Notes: generated by a model not told the origin, from the sequence alone. 64,000 nucleotides of DNA from Butyribacter intestini (GCA_001414325.1 LLKB01000005.1:233060-297059), one strand, 5' to 3'; shown: positions 18,181-27,360, numbered from the stretch's first letter. Made by a program: numbers and translations.

Positions 18181-18252
18181 CTGGGCTACAAGGATTCGAA
18201 CCTTGAAATGCTGGAGTCAGAGTCCAGTGCCTTACCGTTTGGCGATAGCCCA
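18181..18252 (-). tRNA. tRNA-Gln(CUG), copy 1 in transcription order
   Basis: Identical 72-nt tRNA to the copy at 18054-18125, with anticodon CTG and CCA not encoded. The two genes are 55 bp apart and follow one strong promoter, so they are probably made from a single precursor. Confidence 0.95.
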
Positions 18253-18305
18253 TCATCTTTTGCTTTGTTGCTCTGTTTTGTTTCTCTCTCGCTGAGCACT
18301 TGCTT

Positions 18306-18334
18306 AGTATATAACATCTTTTTTTAAAATGCAA
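18306..18334 (-). promoter_or_regulatory. Promoter of the tRNA-Gln pair
   Basis: On the minus strand TTGCAT (18334-18329) and TATACT (18311-18306) are spaced by exactly 17 bp, about 50 bp ahead of the first tRNA. Confidence 0.75.
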
Positions 18335-18461
18335 GTACTTTTTTCAATTTTTTTAATATTTTTTTGATTTTTTTGCCACAATCTGTCAAAAGCCCCTAAT
18401 TTACGGGCTTTCTGAGAATAAACTTTTTTTCACAATAACCTATTTCTTATAAGCAAACAAT

Positions 18462-18487
18462 AAAAGAAGCATCTGCCGCTTCTTTTT
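18462..18487 (-). terminator. Terminator after the PLC-like gene
   Basis: AAAAGAAGC and GCTTCTTTT pair around a 7-nt loop, with T-rich flanks on both strands. It lies about 80 bp past the stop at 18571. A weaker hairpin, AAAGCCC / GGGCTTT, lies near 18390. Confidence 0.6.
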
Positions 18488-18570
18488 TCTCGCAACAAAT
18501 GCTCCTTTTGTCAATCTATCGTCGTACGGCTCCGTCCTCATAAAACTTGCCGTCTTCCATAATCCAAACT

Positions 18571-19161
18571 TTATAATGATACTAAGGATAAATGCATATT
18601 CTTTGTAAGTTCCTCACATAATATAAGTAACGCATCAACTACTGTATGACAAAGTTCCAATATATATTCACAATCACGTTTCACTCCGCTTTGCATACGC
18701 ATATAAATCTGATGCATCCTTTGAACAAAACCAAGAATTGCTTCAGGTGTGTGAACCGATTCACTCAATCTTCCTCTTTCTACTCCCGGCTCTCTTACAT
18801 AACTGCGAAGCTCCTTTTTAAGCTCCTCCTCATAGATACAATGATCTTTTAAATTTCCGGGGAAATTCTGATTGTGTGGAAAGGTAAAGTAATCAGCGAC
18901 ATAATGAGTAATCACTCCTAAATGTCTGCAAAAATAGCTATCAAACCCTCTAATCGGGTCAAAATGTGATACCAGTCTGCTGATCTCTTTCTCAAGTACA
19001 TCAAAGGAATCCTCAATAGTATGTTTCCTTACTAAAAATGAAGGAATACAATCCGGTAATATACTTCCAATATAGAATGCTCCTTTATGATGTTTAAGTG
19101 ACTCCATACCTTCATTGTTCATCAAGTACCATGCCAATGAAATATGGGATTTCTTTCGCAT
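18571..19161 (-). CDS. Zinc-dependent phospholipase C-like family protein
   Basis: A 196-residue protein of the Zn_dep_PLPC family. Expected metal ligands are visible: H6 in KSHISLAW, the IGSILPDCIPS segment, and HLGVITHYVADYFTFPHN with its His-x-x-x-x-x-His-x-x-x-Asp spacing. There is no signal peptide, so it is probably cytoplasmic. That is usual for the many short Firmicutes members, whose substrate is unknown; phospholipase activity is not implied. GGAGG lies 6 nt before the ATG. It stands alone between the tRNA pair and the divergent CorC gene. Confidence 0.8.
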   Translation of the reverse strand: MRKKSHISLAWYLMNNEGMESLKHHKGAFYIGSILPDCIPSFLVRKHTIEDSFDVLEKEISRLVSHFDPIRGFDSYFCRHLGVITHYVADYFTFPHNQNFPGNLKDHCIYEEELKKELRSYVREPGVERGRLSESVHTPEAILGFVQRMHQIYMRMQSGVKRDCEYILELCHTVVDALLILCEELTKNMHLSLVSL

Positions 19162-19314
19162 ATCATCCTCCTCACTGTGACATATACACGATTGACATCG
19201 CTGTCTTAATTTGTATGTTTATTGTATAACAATTTTTCATTTTTTGCAATAGTTTTCTGACATTTTTTCTGTGTTTTCACAAAAGTTTCACAATTATATA
19301 TTCTGCATCAAAAC

Positions 19315-19343
19315 TTGACAACTGCATAATATATAGGTAAAAT
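19315..19343 (+). promoter_or_regulatory. Promoter of the CorC/HlyC gene
   Basis: TTGACA at 19315-19320, 17 bp, then TAAAAT at 19338-19343: a near-consensus sigma-A promoter about 50 bp before the gene. Confidence 0.8.
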
Positions 19344-19395
19344 ATTGATTGTTTATACATATTAAACGAATATTAAACGATTGGAGTTGATTTTT

Positions 19396-20733
19396 TTGGA
19401 TTCTGGCGACGCCTCGAAACTGATAATATTACTTATTTTACTGGTTCTTTCCGCATTCTTTTCTTCTGCGGAAACCTGTCTTACAACAGCAAACCAAATG
19501 CGTCTTAAATCTATGGCTGATGAGGGTAATAAAAAAGCTGCATTAGTCTTAAAACTTTGTGAAAAACCTACTAAAATGTTAAGTGCGATACTGATAGGAA
19601 ACAATATCGTAAATCTTTCGGCATCATCACTTACCACAACATTTGCTATAAATATTGCCAAAAAATCAGGCTTTTCAAATTCTGCAAGCCTGATAACCGG
19701 AATTGCCACCGGAATACTTACTGTTTTGGTAATTATATTTGGGGAGATTATGCCTAAATCATTTGCCACGGTAAATTCAGAAAAAATGTCACTTTTTTAT
19801 GCAAAACCGATATATTGGCTCACATCAGTATTAGGACCTGTATCATATATATTTGATAAGTTTTCAAAGCTGCTTTTGAGAATACTTCATATAGACGCTA
19901 CAAAACAGCCTGCCATCACTGAAAACGAGCTTAGAACTATTGTAGATGTAAGTCATAAAGAAGGTGTTATAGAGAGTGAAGAACGCCAGATGATAACGAA
20001 TGTTGTTGACTTTGGTGATTCTCTGGCAAAAGATGTAATGGTTCCAAAAATGGACGTTGAATTTGTTGAACTAAACCTTACCTACGATGAACTTATCGCG
20101 GCTTACTCAAAAGAAAAATTTACGCGTATGCCTGTATATGATGACAGCAGGGATAATGTTGTCGGTATAATAAATCTCAAAGATTTATTCTTTTATCAGG
20201 GTGACAAAAACGATTTTAAGATTTCAGATGTTATGCGTGAAGCTTATTTTACCTATGAATATAAAAAAATATCTGAACTGTTTTTTGAAATGAAATCGGC
20301 ATCAATCCCAATGGCAATTGTTCTTGATGAATACGGCTCTACATCCGGTATTCTTACTATTGAAGATCTGATAGAGGAGATTGTTGGTGAGATAAGAGAT
20401 GAATATGACACAAATGAAGAAGATGACATCACAAAAACCGAAAATGGTGACTATATCATACTCGGTGTTGCCAAACTTGATGATATAGACGAAGCACTTG
20501 GAATTAAGATAGAGTCGGAAGATTATGATTCCATTGCAGGTCACATAATAAACCTTCTGGATCACTTTCCTGATGCTGGAGAGACTGTTTCAGACGACTA
20601 TGCGACATATACCGTTTTGGAAGCTGCCAAAAATCATATTGATAAAGTAAAACTTCATCTGCTTCCAAAATCCAATAATAATGATGATGAATTATCATCT
20701 GATGACAATACAAAAGAAGCACATTCCGCATAG
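19396..20733 (+). CDS. HlyC/CorC (CNNM) family membrane protein
   Basis: About 445 residues. The CNNM membrane domain (~1-185) has three to four helices, including ILLILLVLSAFFSSAETCLTT and the conserved IGNNIVNL. A CBS pair (~195-330) follows, with DVMVPKMDVEFV and IVLDEYGSTSGILTIEDL, and then a CorC_HlyC domain (~350-430). Family members are implicated in Mg2+ or Co2+ transport or sensing. The start is TTG 19396 because GGAG at 19383-19386 sits 9 nt upstream; an in-frame TTG at 19381 overlaps that site. It converges with the beta-helix operon and shares its terminator. Confidence 0.9.
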   Translation: MDSGDASKLIILLILLVLSAFFSSAETCLTTANQMRLKSMADEGNKKAALVLKLCEKPTKMLSAILIGNNIVNLSASSLTTTFAINIAKKSGFSNSASLITGIATGILTVLVIIFGEIMPKSFATVNSEKMSLFYAKPIYWLTSVLGPVSYIFDKFSKLLLRILHIDATKQPAITENELRTIVDVSHKEGVIESEERQMITNVVDFGDSLAKDVMVPKMDVEFVELNLTYDELIAAYSKEKFTRMPVYDDSRDNVVGIINLKDLFFYQGDKNDFKISDVMREAYFTYEYKKISELFFEMKSASIPMAIVLDEYGSTSGILTIEDLIEEIVGEIRDEYDTNEEDDITKTENGDYIILGVAKLDDIDEALGIKIESEDYDSIAGHIINLLDHFPDAGETVSDDYATYTVLEAAKNHIDKVKLHLLPKSNNNDDELSSDDNTKEAHSA

Positions 20734-20750
20734 GATGTGCTTCTTTTGTA
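20709..20750. terminator. Bidirectional terminator overlapping the end of the CorC gene
   Basis: A 16-bp perfect stem (TACAAAAGAAGCACAT with its complement) around a 10-nt loop. The left arm encodes the last residues of the CorC protein. It lies 12 bp from the end of the convergent beta-helix gene and can serve both. Confidence 0.8.
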
Positions 20751-20761
20751 TGTATGTTCTG

Positions 20762-22615
20762 CTAAGATATATCGGCTGGTTTACATTCTTCAAACTGGCA
20801 TTTTTCTATGTGTGTTCCCACCTGCCTGTCTATAGCTCCCCCACCTTTTTTGGCTATACATCTTTTAAAATTGCAATGTTTTACAAGTCCTTTATTGCCA
20901 TACATACTTATTCCTGCCCCACTTTTGGCACGGCAGTTTACAAACACACATTTCTCAATCTCTCCACCCTGCGTATATATTGCCCCGTCCTGACAAAAAT
21001 TAAATATGCTTTCTTTTATAACCGGACGATATGCATTAAATACAGCTCTGCCACCATATGTATTCCTAAACAATGAATTTTTTATCGTTACATTTGTTCC
21101 CTTGATATTTATTCCGCCTGTCCTTAATGCTCCATCAAATTCGCAATTACTTATTTCACACTTCCTTGCACCCTCAAGATAGAGCATATCTGAATTTTCA
21201 AGATGGTTTGCCACAATCCTTGCATGTACCAGCTTTAAATTTCCTGCACACATTACAGGATAATTAAGATATAATGCGGCTTTTGAAACACTGAGATTTC
21301 CTGATGACTCAACATAAACAGGACAATCCACTATTGTTGATTTATTGATAAGCATATCACCCAAAATCCTTAACTCTCCATTTTTTTTGAGTACCTGAAC
21401 AAACTCAGCTCCTTCCGGATGGCAGGCAACATATTCTAATTCACGGTCATCAATATCTGCAAGGCCTGAACAAAAAACTGCTGCACCATACTCTGCAACA
21501 TTACAATTTGTAAAATGACATTTGTCAAGACAGATGTTTTCAACTATATAAACGGCTCCACCACGCTTTGCCTCACAATCGGCAAAACGACACTTACTTA
21601 TCTTTCCGACACCGCCGCGAACCATTACCGCACCACCATCCTCCGGCGAATAACATCGACTGAAAATACAATTTGTTATCTCAATACTTTCACCCCAGAA
21701 TCTTATCGCTGCACCTCTTGTCGTATTGTAAATATTTGACTCGCTGACAACTACCTTTCCTGATTCTGCTCTTATAAACATTCCATAATTTCTACAGTCA
21801 GCTTCGCATCCTTTTATAACCACATTGCTGTAATCACCCTTAAGATTTATGCAGGAACGGTGACTGTCACTCTTCCTTATAACCTTACTGTTGAGTATTT
21901 CAAGAGTTCCGCCGTCTAAAAGTATATTTCCATATACCCTTACAAGTGCATGGTCAAACACCAGTTTCATACCTCTTCTTAGGACTATATCCTCATAAAT
22001 CTGACATCTGTCCGTTATCCTTAACTCTCTCTTTTCTTCCAATATCCTCTGCGTACACTCAGAATACTCATATATCTGCAAAGCAAAATATTTCATATCT
22101 ATGAGCTCTATCTCAGGATAAAGATTTTTTATTATCTGCGACAGTTCAAAACACTCTTTACTCTCTTCCTTAACCGCACATTCAATAAATCTTCTTACGA
22201 CCTCAAAAATCTGCTCCGATATTCCAAGTTTGTCAGCAAATTTTTTTAAGAATTTAATCTCGTCAGCAGAAATTTCACTGCCTATTCCCGATACATTTAA
22301 AAGATCCATTAAAAAGATAATCTTTTCTTTTCCTGTTTTTATATTTTCTAAAACAAACTCACATATCATTTCGTACTCTTTTGAATTTCTAAGAGCCCAC
22401 GCAATGTCAGACGAATTCATTTTAAGACCATATTTCATAAGCCGTTCAAGTTCAAAATTATTTAGCAATTTTACTTTTTTATTAAGTCCGGCCTGCATTA
22501 TAACCGCTGAACTGTATTGCATTTTAAATCCATCATCATATGAACAGAACGGATGCTCAGGGGTAAGATAGATTTTTCGCCTGTAATTAAATTTTGTCAA
22601 TATATCTACAATCAT
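20762..22615 (-). CDS. Helical (TerB-like) domain plus right-handed beta-helix protein, 617 aa
   Basis: Residues ~1-200 are helical. The stretch LMDLLNVSGIGSEISADEIKFLKKFADKLGIS looks like a TerB-type helical domain (inference). From ~205 the protein is a repeat array typical of parallel beta-helices (pectate-lyase-like fold), with many turns marked by CxFxxC: SKCRFADC, DKCHFTNC, EKCVFVNC, KHCNFKRC and EKCQFEEC, and by GGAV/GGAI turns. It has no signal peptide or membrane segment, so it is probably cytoplasmic, which is unusual for such folds. It follows its paralogue by 11 bp with GGGAGG before the ATG. No catalytic motif of a known polysaccharide lyase is evident. Function unknown. Confidence 0.75.
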   Translation of the reverse strand: MIVDILTKFNYRRKIYLTPEHPFCSYDDGFKMQYSSAVIMQAGLNKKVKLLNNFELERLMKYGLKMNSSDIAWALRNSKEYEMICEFVLENIKTGKEKIIFLMDLLNVSGIGSEISADEIKFLKKFADKLGISEQIFEVVRRFIECAVKEESKECFELSQIIKNLYPEIELIDMKYFALQIYEYSECTQRILEEKRELRITDRCQIYEDIVLRRGMKLVFDHALVRVYGNILLDGGTLEILNSKVIRKSDSHRSCINLKGDYSNVVIKGCEADCRNYGMFIRAESGKVVVSESNIYNTTRGAAIRFWGESIEITNCIFSRCYSPEDGGAVMVRGGVGKISKCRFADCEAKRGGAVYIVENICLDKCHFTNCNVAEYGAAVFCSGLADIDDRELEYVACHPEGAEFVQVLKKNGELRILGDMLINKSTIVDCPVYVESSGNLSVSKAALYLNYPVMCAGNLKLVHARIVANHLENSDMLYLEGARKCEISNCEFDGALRTGGINIKGTNVTIKNSLFRNTYGGRAVFNAYRPVIKESIFNFCQDGAIYTQGGEIEKCVFVNCRAKSGAGISMYGNKGLVKHCNFKRCIAKKGGGAIDRQVGTHIEKCQFEECKPADIS

Positions 22616-22626
22616 ATCTTTCCTCC

Positions 22627-23892
22627 CTATAACCTCTGCATCTCAAAATCATCATCATACACATTAAAAACGCTGCTCTCCTCAGGCATACATTCCTTAT
22701 ATGTGCAATTCGTGACATACTGACCGAATTTGCTATATTTAAAATATATTGCTGAGCCAAGATATTTCGCCTTACTATTCTCGAATGTACAGCTTTCAAC
22801 CTTTACATTTCCTATTGATTCAGAATATAAACTACCGCCGTATTCTGACATACAATTTATAAATTCGGTATTTTCTATGTTTACCCTTGAATTTTTCATC
22901 AATGCCAGTGCACCTGCATTGCAATTTACAAAACGGCAGCGCGTTATGACTGCTGATCTTCCTAAGAACTCAACAGCCCTTTCTCCCGAAGTATTGCTTA
23001 TAGCCGTGTCTGACAATATAAACCTTCCTGTAGTCTGGTTTATACAACCACATTTTCCGCCACAATCAATAAATGAGTATGTAATCTGAACAATTGCCGT
23101 TTTTGACAGTTTCATAAAATAATCGTTCTTATTGTCCATAACCCGTACTCTTGCATTATAAAGCCGAACTCTTCCGCCATCCGTTATTATACTCCCGTAT
23201 ATTTTAAGTATTCCACCTAAAACAAGCAGCGAACCGCCTCTTTCTACAATAATATCACCGGTAACTTTAGTCGGTTTATCTATTATAAATGTCTTTCCGG
23301 CCTTAACGGTTATATTATCATAGTTCTCCTCAAGCACAAATTCAGGAAAAAAATACGACAGAACTGAATATCTTATCTCATAACCTTTCTTTCTGAAAAG
23401 TTCATATGCTTTCCCTGCCTTTTCAGTATCCTTTTTTTGAGCACTTTCACTAAATGTTTCAAAAAAATTTCTCTCAATATCTGAAAACCTGAATATCTGT
23501 TGATAATAATCAAGTACCTTTTCACAATAATCCTGCGACCATAGAGATAACTGATATATCTTATACAGGTCTAATACAAAACAATACTGTATTTCTTTCT
23601 CTCTTACCTTTTCAATACATTCAGTCAATCTGAAGTCAAAATAATTATTTATATCTGTTATTATCTGCTCTCTTCCTTTTTCTGAGATACATAATCTTAC
23701 TGACAACGACTCGAAATACTCCTGAAGTTCTTTCATTGCTTTCATATTTCCAAGTGCCATAACACCAAGTCCAAAAGCATACAGATACCTGAAAGAGTCA
23801 TCACAACGCACCATAGGATGACTTACTTTTTCAAGTTCGCTCTGTCTTTTTTTTAAATATCCTAATATATCTGAATTAACTCCGGTCTCCAT
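22627..23892 (-). CDS. Helical domain plus right-handed beta-helix protein, 421 aa (paralogue)
   Basis: Shorter relative of the downstream gene. Residues ~1-190 are helical: an N-terminal segment FGLGVMALGNMKAMKELQEYF, then helices around YQQIFRFSDIERNFFETFS that again recall TerB-like domains. From ~200 a beta-helix follows, with FIIDKPTKVTGDIIVERGG, TRCRFVNC, VESCTFENS and TNCTYKEC. There is no export signal. Start ATG 23892 is preceded by GGGGAGG at 7 nt spacing; an in-frame upstream extension to 23952 overlaps the previous gene and lacks such a site. It lies between the MinD-like gene and the longer paralogue, on the same transcript by spacing. Confidence 0.75.
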   Translation of the reverse strand: METGVNSDILGYLKKRQSELEKVSHPMVRCDDSFRYLYAFGLGVMALGNMKAMKELQEYFESLSVRLCISEKGREQIITDINNYFDFRLTECIEKVREKEIQYCFVLDLYKIYQLSLWSQDYCEKVLDYYQQIFRFSDIERNFFETFSESAQKKDTEKAGKAYELFRKKGYEIRYSVLSYFFPEFVLEENYDNITVKAGKTFIIDKPTKVTGDIIVERGGSLLVLGGILKIYGSIITDGGRVRLYNARVRVMDNKNDYFMKLSKTAIVQITYSFIDCGGKCGCINQTTGRFILSDTAISNTSGERAVEFLGRSAVITRCRFVNCNAGALALMKNSRVNIENTEFINCMSEYGGSLYSESIGNVKVESCTFENSKAKYLGSAIYFKYSKFGQYVTNCTYKECMPEESSVFNVYDDDFEMQRL

Positions 23893-23948
23893 GCACCCAC
23901 CTCCCCTTATATTCATATAAGTTTTTCCTATATAATTTTTCGTATATC

Positions 23949-24824
23949 TCATCTGTTTTCTTTACAGGCATCGTCTATCTTTTGCAACTCAATACTTCTT
24001 ATCATCTCCTTTTTTATTTCTCTCGCTGTATTTTCCACAAGCTTTGCATTCTTTTTGCAATGTCTTATAAAAAATTCATTTTCTCTGCTGGTCGCTCTCA
24101 TATAATTGCTGCATAAATACTGCTGCAGCCTGCCTGCATCTATCGCATACTCAAGTTCAATAGTATATGGCATAATCCCTATTCTGTTTCTCGGCACATT
24201 ATATTCATAGCTTATCCTCTTTCGTGTCCACTTTCTTTCAGGACGGTATTTTCCTACAATGTATATGGCTTTTTCTCTTATCGAAGTATAATTTTCAAAA
24301 AAATCTCTTATATTGTCAGGATTTTGTGTAAGATTCACCACAACTATATCTGCATCAAACAATATTTGTTTTGTACTAAGATTTTGATTTGACTCCGTAT
24401 CTATAAAAATATACTCTGAAACTTCTTCTAATATTTCAAACAACTCTCTGTGAACCATACTGAAATCATAATTGAATACTTCTTTGTTAAAAACCATCCC
24501 TGATGGCAAAAGACACATATTAGATAACATCAGATCAACTGTCGAATTTTTGATAAGTTCTCTATCCCTATCTCCACAATAAATCCTCTTTAGTATGTAA
24601 TCCAGTCCGTATTTTACATTGTACCCTCCGGATTCCCTAAGGAAATCCTGCTGCATTGGCTGCAGCAAAACATCTTCAAGACTTTTGTTTCTGCTAAAAT
24701 GATTTTCCAATAAAATTTCTTTAACTCTGCCTGCATTTCTAAGTGATACCATTGATGCGATACTCGCCATATTGGCTGTAACGCACATCTTCTCCCCTCC
24801 ATTACTCCAAAATGCTATTTTCAT
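23949..24824 (-). CDS. MinD/ParA-like protein with degenerate P-loop
   Basis: A 291-residue soluble protein. The N-terminus MKIAFWSNGGEKMCVTANMASI aligns by position with the deviant Walker A (KGGxGKT) and following helix of ParA/MinD proteins, but the second Gly and the Ser/Thr are missing. YIFIDTESNQ fits the Walker B strand, and ADIVVVNLTQNPDNI fits the usual switch II/next strand. A long C-terminal helical tail follows. The first gene of a three-gene operon with two beta-helix proteins. Nucleotide binding is uncertain; it may be a scaffold or a partner of an active relative elsewhere. GGAG lies 8 nt before the ATG. Confidence 0.65.
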   Translation of the reverse strand: MKIAFWSNGGEKMCVTANMASIASMVSLRNAGRVKEILLENHFSRNKSLEDVLLQPMQQDFLRESGGYNVKYGLDYILKRIYCGDRDRELIKNSTVDLMLSNMCLLPSGMVFNKEVFNYDFSMVHRELFEILEEVSEYIFIDTESNQNLSTKQILFDADIVVVNLTQNPDNIRDFFENYTSIREKAIYIVGKYRPERKWTRKRISYEYNVPRNRIGIMPYTIELEYAIDAGRLQQYLCSNYMRATSRENEFFIRHCKKNAKLVENTAREIKKEMIRSIELQKIDDACKENR

Positions 24825-25098
24825 ATATATTCTCCATTCTTAAATTTTTCTCTACCCCTTTAATAAAGCAAACGTTTTTGCACTCTGCTTAATGCTGCAT
24901 ACTCCGAATACACTTATTATATTCGTATATTAAAGAATTTTTTTCGCAATGTAAAGTGGTTTTTGCCTTATTTTTGACAAAACTACATCTTTCTCCATTA
25001 TTCACAAATTTTTGTTTATTTTTTCTACATATCAAAAAAAATGTCACTTATTTCGTAACATTTTTCTCGTATTACAAGACCAGAAAATATTTTTTTCG

Positions 25099-26067
25099 TC
25101 ATTTTGCCAAAATTTCCATAATTTTTTTGTGCATTTTGCTACCACTGACTTTTCCATGCACTGCTGTTTTATAGACCCAATGGACTGCATTTACAATATC
25201 TTTTTCATAATTGCTGCCTTTTTGAAGACTCAAACTAAACATTATCGTATCGAGCATCACGATTTCTCCTGCCACCTGATATATCCTGTCATAAGTATCT
25301 TCATCCGGATTTTCATATTTTTTTGTAAAAATTCGGTAGTCAGCATAATTTTTATCAAATGTTGCAAGTCTTTCTCCATATTTTTTTGTAAAATCATTGT
25401 ATCTTCGCCGAAACTCTTCTCCCTGCATCTGCTCCTCATATGCATCAAAACTTCCATCAAAATACATACAGTCTTTACAGCTTATTATAATATCTACTGC
25501 CATGTCGGCAAAGTCAAAAAAAAGTTCACTAAGTCTCTCCGGTTTTAAATAATATTTTGTTTTTATATCATTTATCAAAATATCAAATCTGTTCTTGTCC
25601 TGTGCAAACCAATTTACACCGCTTATATCGACCGGATACATTTTCTTGTCTGTTCCCATCTCATACCACATATTTTTTATTTTATCATTACTCAGATATT
25701 CTATTATGACAGGACATGACGCTGCCATAGATAAGAGCATAGTATCTTTATCTGAAAACGACAATCTCGGATATTTACGACAGGTATTACACAATGTCTT
25801 TTCATTTGAATTTCTCTGTATGCGGCAAAGACCATCACCATCGAGCATGGCACAGTCACCATTTTTCCTGTTCTTAAACGAACGCACATCGTCCTTCTCT
25901 ACAATATTTGATAATATATCAGCCCTAAGACTTTTATTCTCAAGATTTTTAAATCTCTCATAGGCTTCTCTGTCAACAACTATCTTCCATCCACTGCAGC
26001 AGGTTGTCTGGCAGTTTCCCGCCAGACATTTAAAATCCATGTAATTTCCAAATACATATATCTTCAT
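25099..26067 (-). CDS. FliB-like / YkgJ-type Cys-cluster protein
   Basis: A 322-residue soluble protein. The N-terminal Cys clusters CLAGNCQTTCCSGWKI (residues ~14-29), CAMLDGDGLCRIQ and CNTCRKYPR are typical of proteins annotated flagellin lysine-N-methylase (FliB), which share a CxxxCxxxCC-type metal-binding start. The rest is helical. No flagellar gene is in the window, and many Lachnospiraceae carry several such genes away from flagellin loci, so the methylase label may not apply here. Its ATG overlaps the stop of the 50-aa membrane-protein gene (TAATG), so the two are probably translationally coupled. Confidence 0.75.
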   Translation of the reverse strand: MKIYVFGNYMDFKCLAGNCQTTCCSGWKIVVDREAYERFKNLENKSLRADILSNIVEKDDVRSFKNRKNGDCAMLDGDGLCRIQRNSNEKTLCNTCRKYPRLSFSDKDTMLLSMAASCPVIIEYLSNDKIKNMWYEMGTDKKMYPVDISGVNWFAQDKNRFDILINDIKTKYYLKPERLSELFFDFADMAVDIIISCKDCMYFDGSFDAYEEQMQGEEFRRRYNDFTKKYGERLATFDKNYADYRIFTKKYENPDEDTYDRIYQVAGEIVMLDTIMFSLSLQKGSNYEKDIVNAVHWVYKTAVHGKVSGSKMHKKIMEILAK

Positions 26068-26219
26068 TAAAACATAAGCTCCGATTTATCTTTGAGAAGT
26101 CTTGCTCCTTTTGCAATAAATAAAACCCCGGTCGTAATCCCTGAAACGATAAGCAGTATTCCCATAACGAGATTAAATGAACCTACGGATTTCATTGTCT
26201 TATATATCTTCTCTCCCAT
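26067..26219 (-). CDS. Small single-pass membrane protein, 50 aa
   Basis: I read this short frame directly. The product begins MGEKIYKTMKSVGSFNLVMG, followed by ILLIVSGITTGVLFIAKGA and a basic-acidic tail ending ELMF. One clear membrane helix lies at ~16-36. AAAAGGAG lies 7 nt before the ATG. Its stop overlaps the ATG of the FliB-like gene by one base (TAATG). I do not recognise a family. The good ribosome-binding site, coupling and clean helix make a real gene likely. Confidence 0.7.
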   Translation of the reverse strand: MGEKIYKTMKSVGSFNLVMGILLIVSGITTGVLFIAKGARLLKDKSELMF

Positions 26220-26258
26220 ATAAGTCTCCTTTTGGTCTTTTATTAAACTTAGGCGTTT

Positions 26259-26454
26259 GCGAAACTATCATAATCTGCGGTTAAATTGTGCAGATATAAC
26301 AAAATAGTGTTAGTCGGCATTTTTGTCGTCGTCAGCATTTAATCAGCGTTTTTTGCTGATTTATGTACTGCTACGAACGACAACATAGCGAAAGCGTGCC
26401 GACGATATTATTTGTTATATCTGTGCAATTAACACAACATATAATTAGTTTCGC
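26259..26454. repeat. Family A palindromic repeat, copy A2 (~196 bp)
   Basis: The ends are GCGAAACTATCATAAT and ATAATTAGTTTCGC. The plan is as in A1, but paired bases differ: TGTCGT (26324-26329) pairs with ACGACA (26387-26392), AATCAGC with GCTGATT, and GTCGGCA with TGCCGAC. The single-stranded TACTGCTACGA and TAGCGAAAGCGT segments are kept. It fills most of the 338-bp gap between pyrE and the small membrane-protein gene; nothing else is visible there. Confidence 0.8.
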
Positions 26455-26557
26455 AATTACCTATTTTATTAAACTAAATTTACTTTAATTTTCGTTGAAA
26501 TTGCTAATATGAGTTTCTATACATTCATTATTTTTAACTATAGTGCTCTGATTTTTA

Positions 26558-27235
26558 TTATTTTACACCATACTGCTCATAATATTCATCGATTGCTGCC
26601 TTAAGTTTGTCGTCAATAAGCACTTTTCCCTGACATTCTTTATTGTAAAGACATTCTACAACATCCTCCATAGTTACAATGGCATTTGCACCAAAACCGT
26701 ATTTTGACTGAATTTCATCGAGAGCACTTGCATCTGTGCTAAGACCTCTCTCCATTCTGTTTAATGAAACTATAAGACCTTTTATCTCAACATCTCCCTG
26801 AGCTTTGATGATAGGGAATGTCTCCTCAATAGATTTTCCTGATGTTGTCACATCCTCGATGATAACAACTTTATCGCCGTCTTTTATCTTGCTTCCGAGT
26901 AAGATTCCCGTATCTCCGTGGTCTTTTACTTCTTTACGATTTGAACAGTATCTTACCTCTTTTCCATATAACTCACTGTATGCAATAGCTGTCGTAACAC
27001 TGAGAGGAATTCCCTTGTATGCAGGTCCGAACAGTACATCGAAATCATCACCATAATGCTCATGTATTGCCTTTGCGTAATACTCGCCAAGTCTCTTAAG
27101 CTGTGAGCCTGTGACATATGCTCCAGCATTCATAAAAAACGGTGATTTTCTTCCGCTCTTAAGAGTGAACTCTCCAAATTTTAAAACATCACTCTCTACC
27201 ATAAATTCTATAAACTCTTTCTTATAACTTTCCAT
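26558..27235 (-). CDS. pyrE: Orotate phosphoribosyltransferase
   Basis: About 225 residues. The PRPP-binding motif VVIIEDVTTSGKSIEE and the FTLKSGRKSPFFMNAG orotate-binding segment identify PyrE. It joins orotate to PRPP to give OMP, the fifth step of UMP synthesis. It is the last gene of the pyr cluster. Start ATG 27235 has GAGG 7 nt upstream; the TTG at 27241 is less likely. Confidence 0.95.
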   Translation of the reverse strand: MESYKKEFIEFMVESDVLKFGEFTLKSGRKSPFFMNAGAYVTGSQLKRLGEYYAKAIHEHYGDDFDVLFGPAYKGIPLSVTTAIAYSELYGKEVRYCSNRKEVKDHGDTGILLGSKIKDGDKVVIIEDVTTSGKSIEETFPIIKAQGDVEIKGLIVSLNRMERGLSTDASALDEIQSKYGFGANAIVTMEDVVECLYNKECQGKVLIDDKLKAAIDEYYEQYGVK

Positions 27236-27360
27236 AATCAAACCTCTTTTCTATAAAATTTTTTGTCTGTCAAACTCCTTTAAACATCTTCATTCTTAGC
27301 TTTTAGCACATTCATGTCTACTGTCAGTCATCTTTATATCTAGACAAACGGCTTATGTTA

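Noticed and set aside
20762-23892. Annotating the two beta-helix proteins as pectate lyases
   Set aside because: They lack export signals and any lyase catalytic motif I can recognise; only the repeat fold is supported.
24956-25548. Plus-strand frames rich in Phe and Ile near 25 kb
   Set aside because: They mirror the 3' half of the FliB-like gene and the T-rich gap next to it; composition is that of antisense AT-rich DNA.
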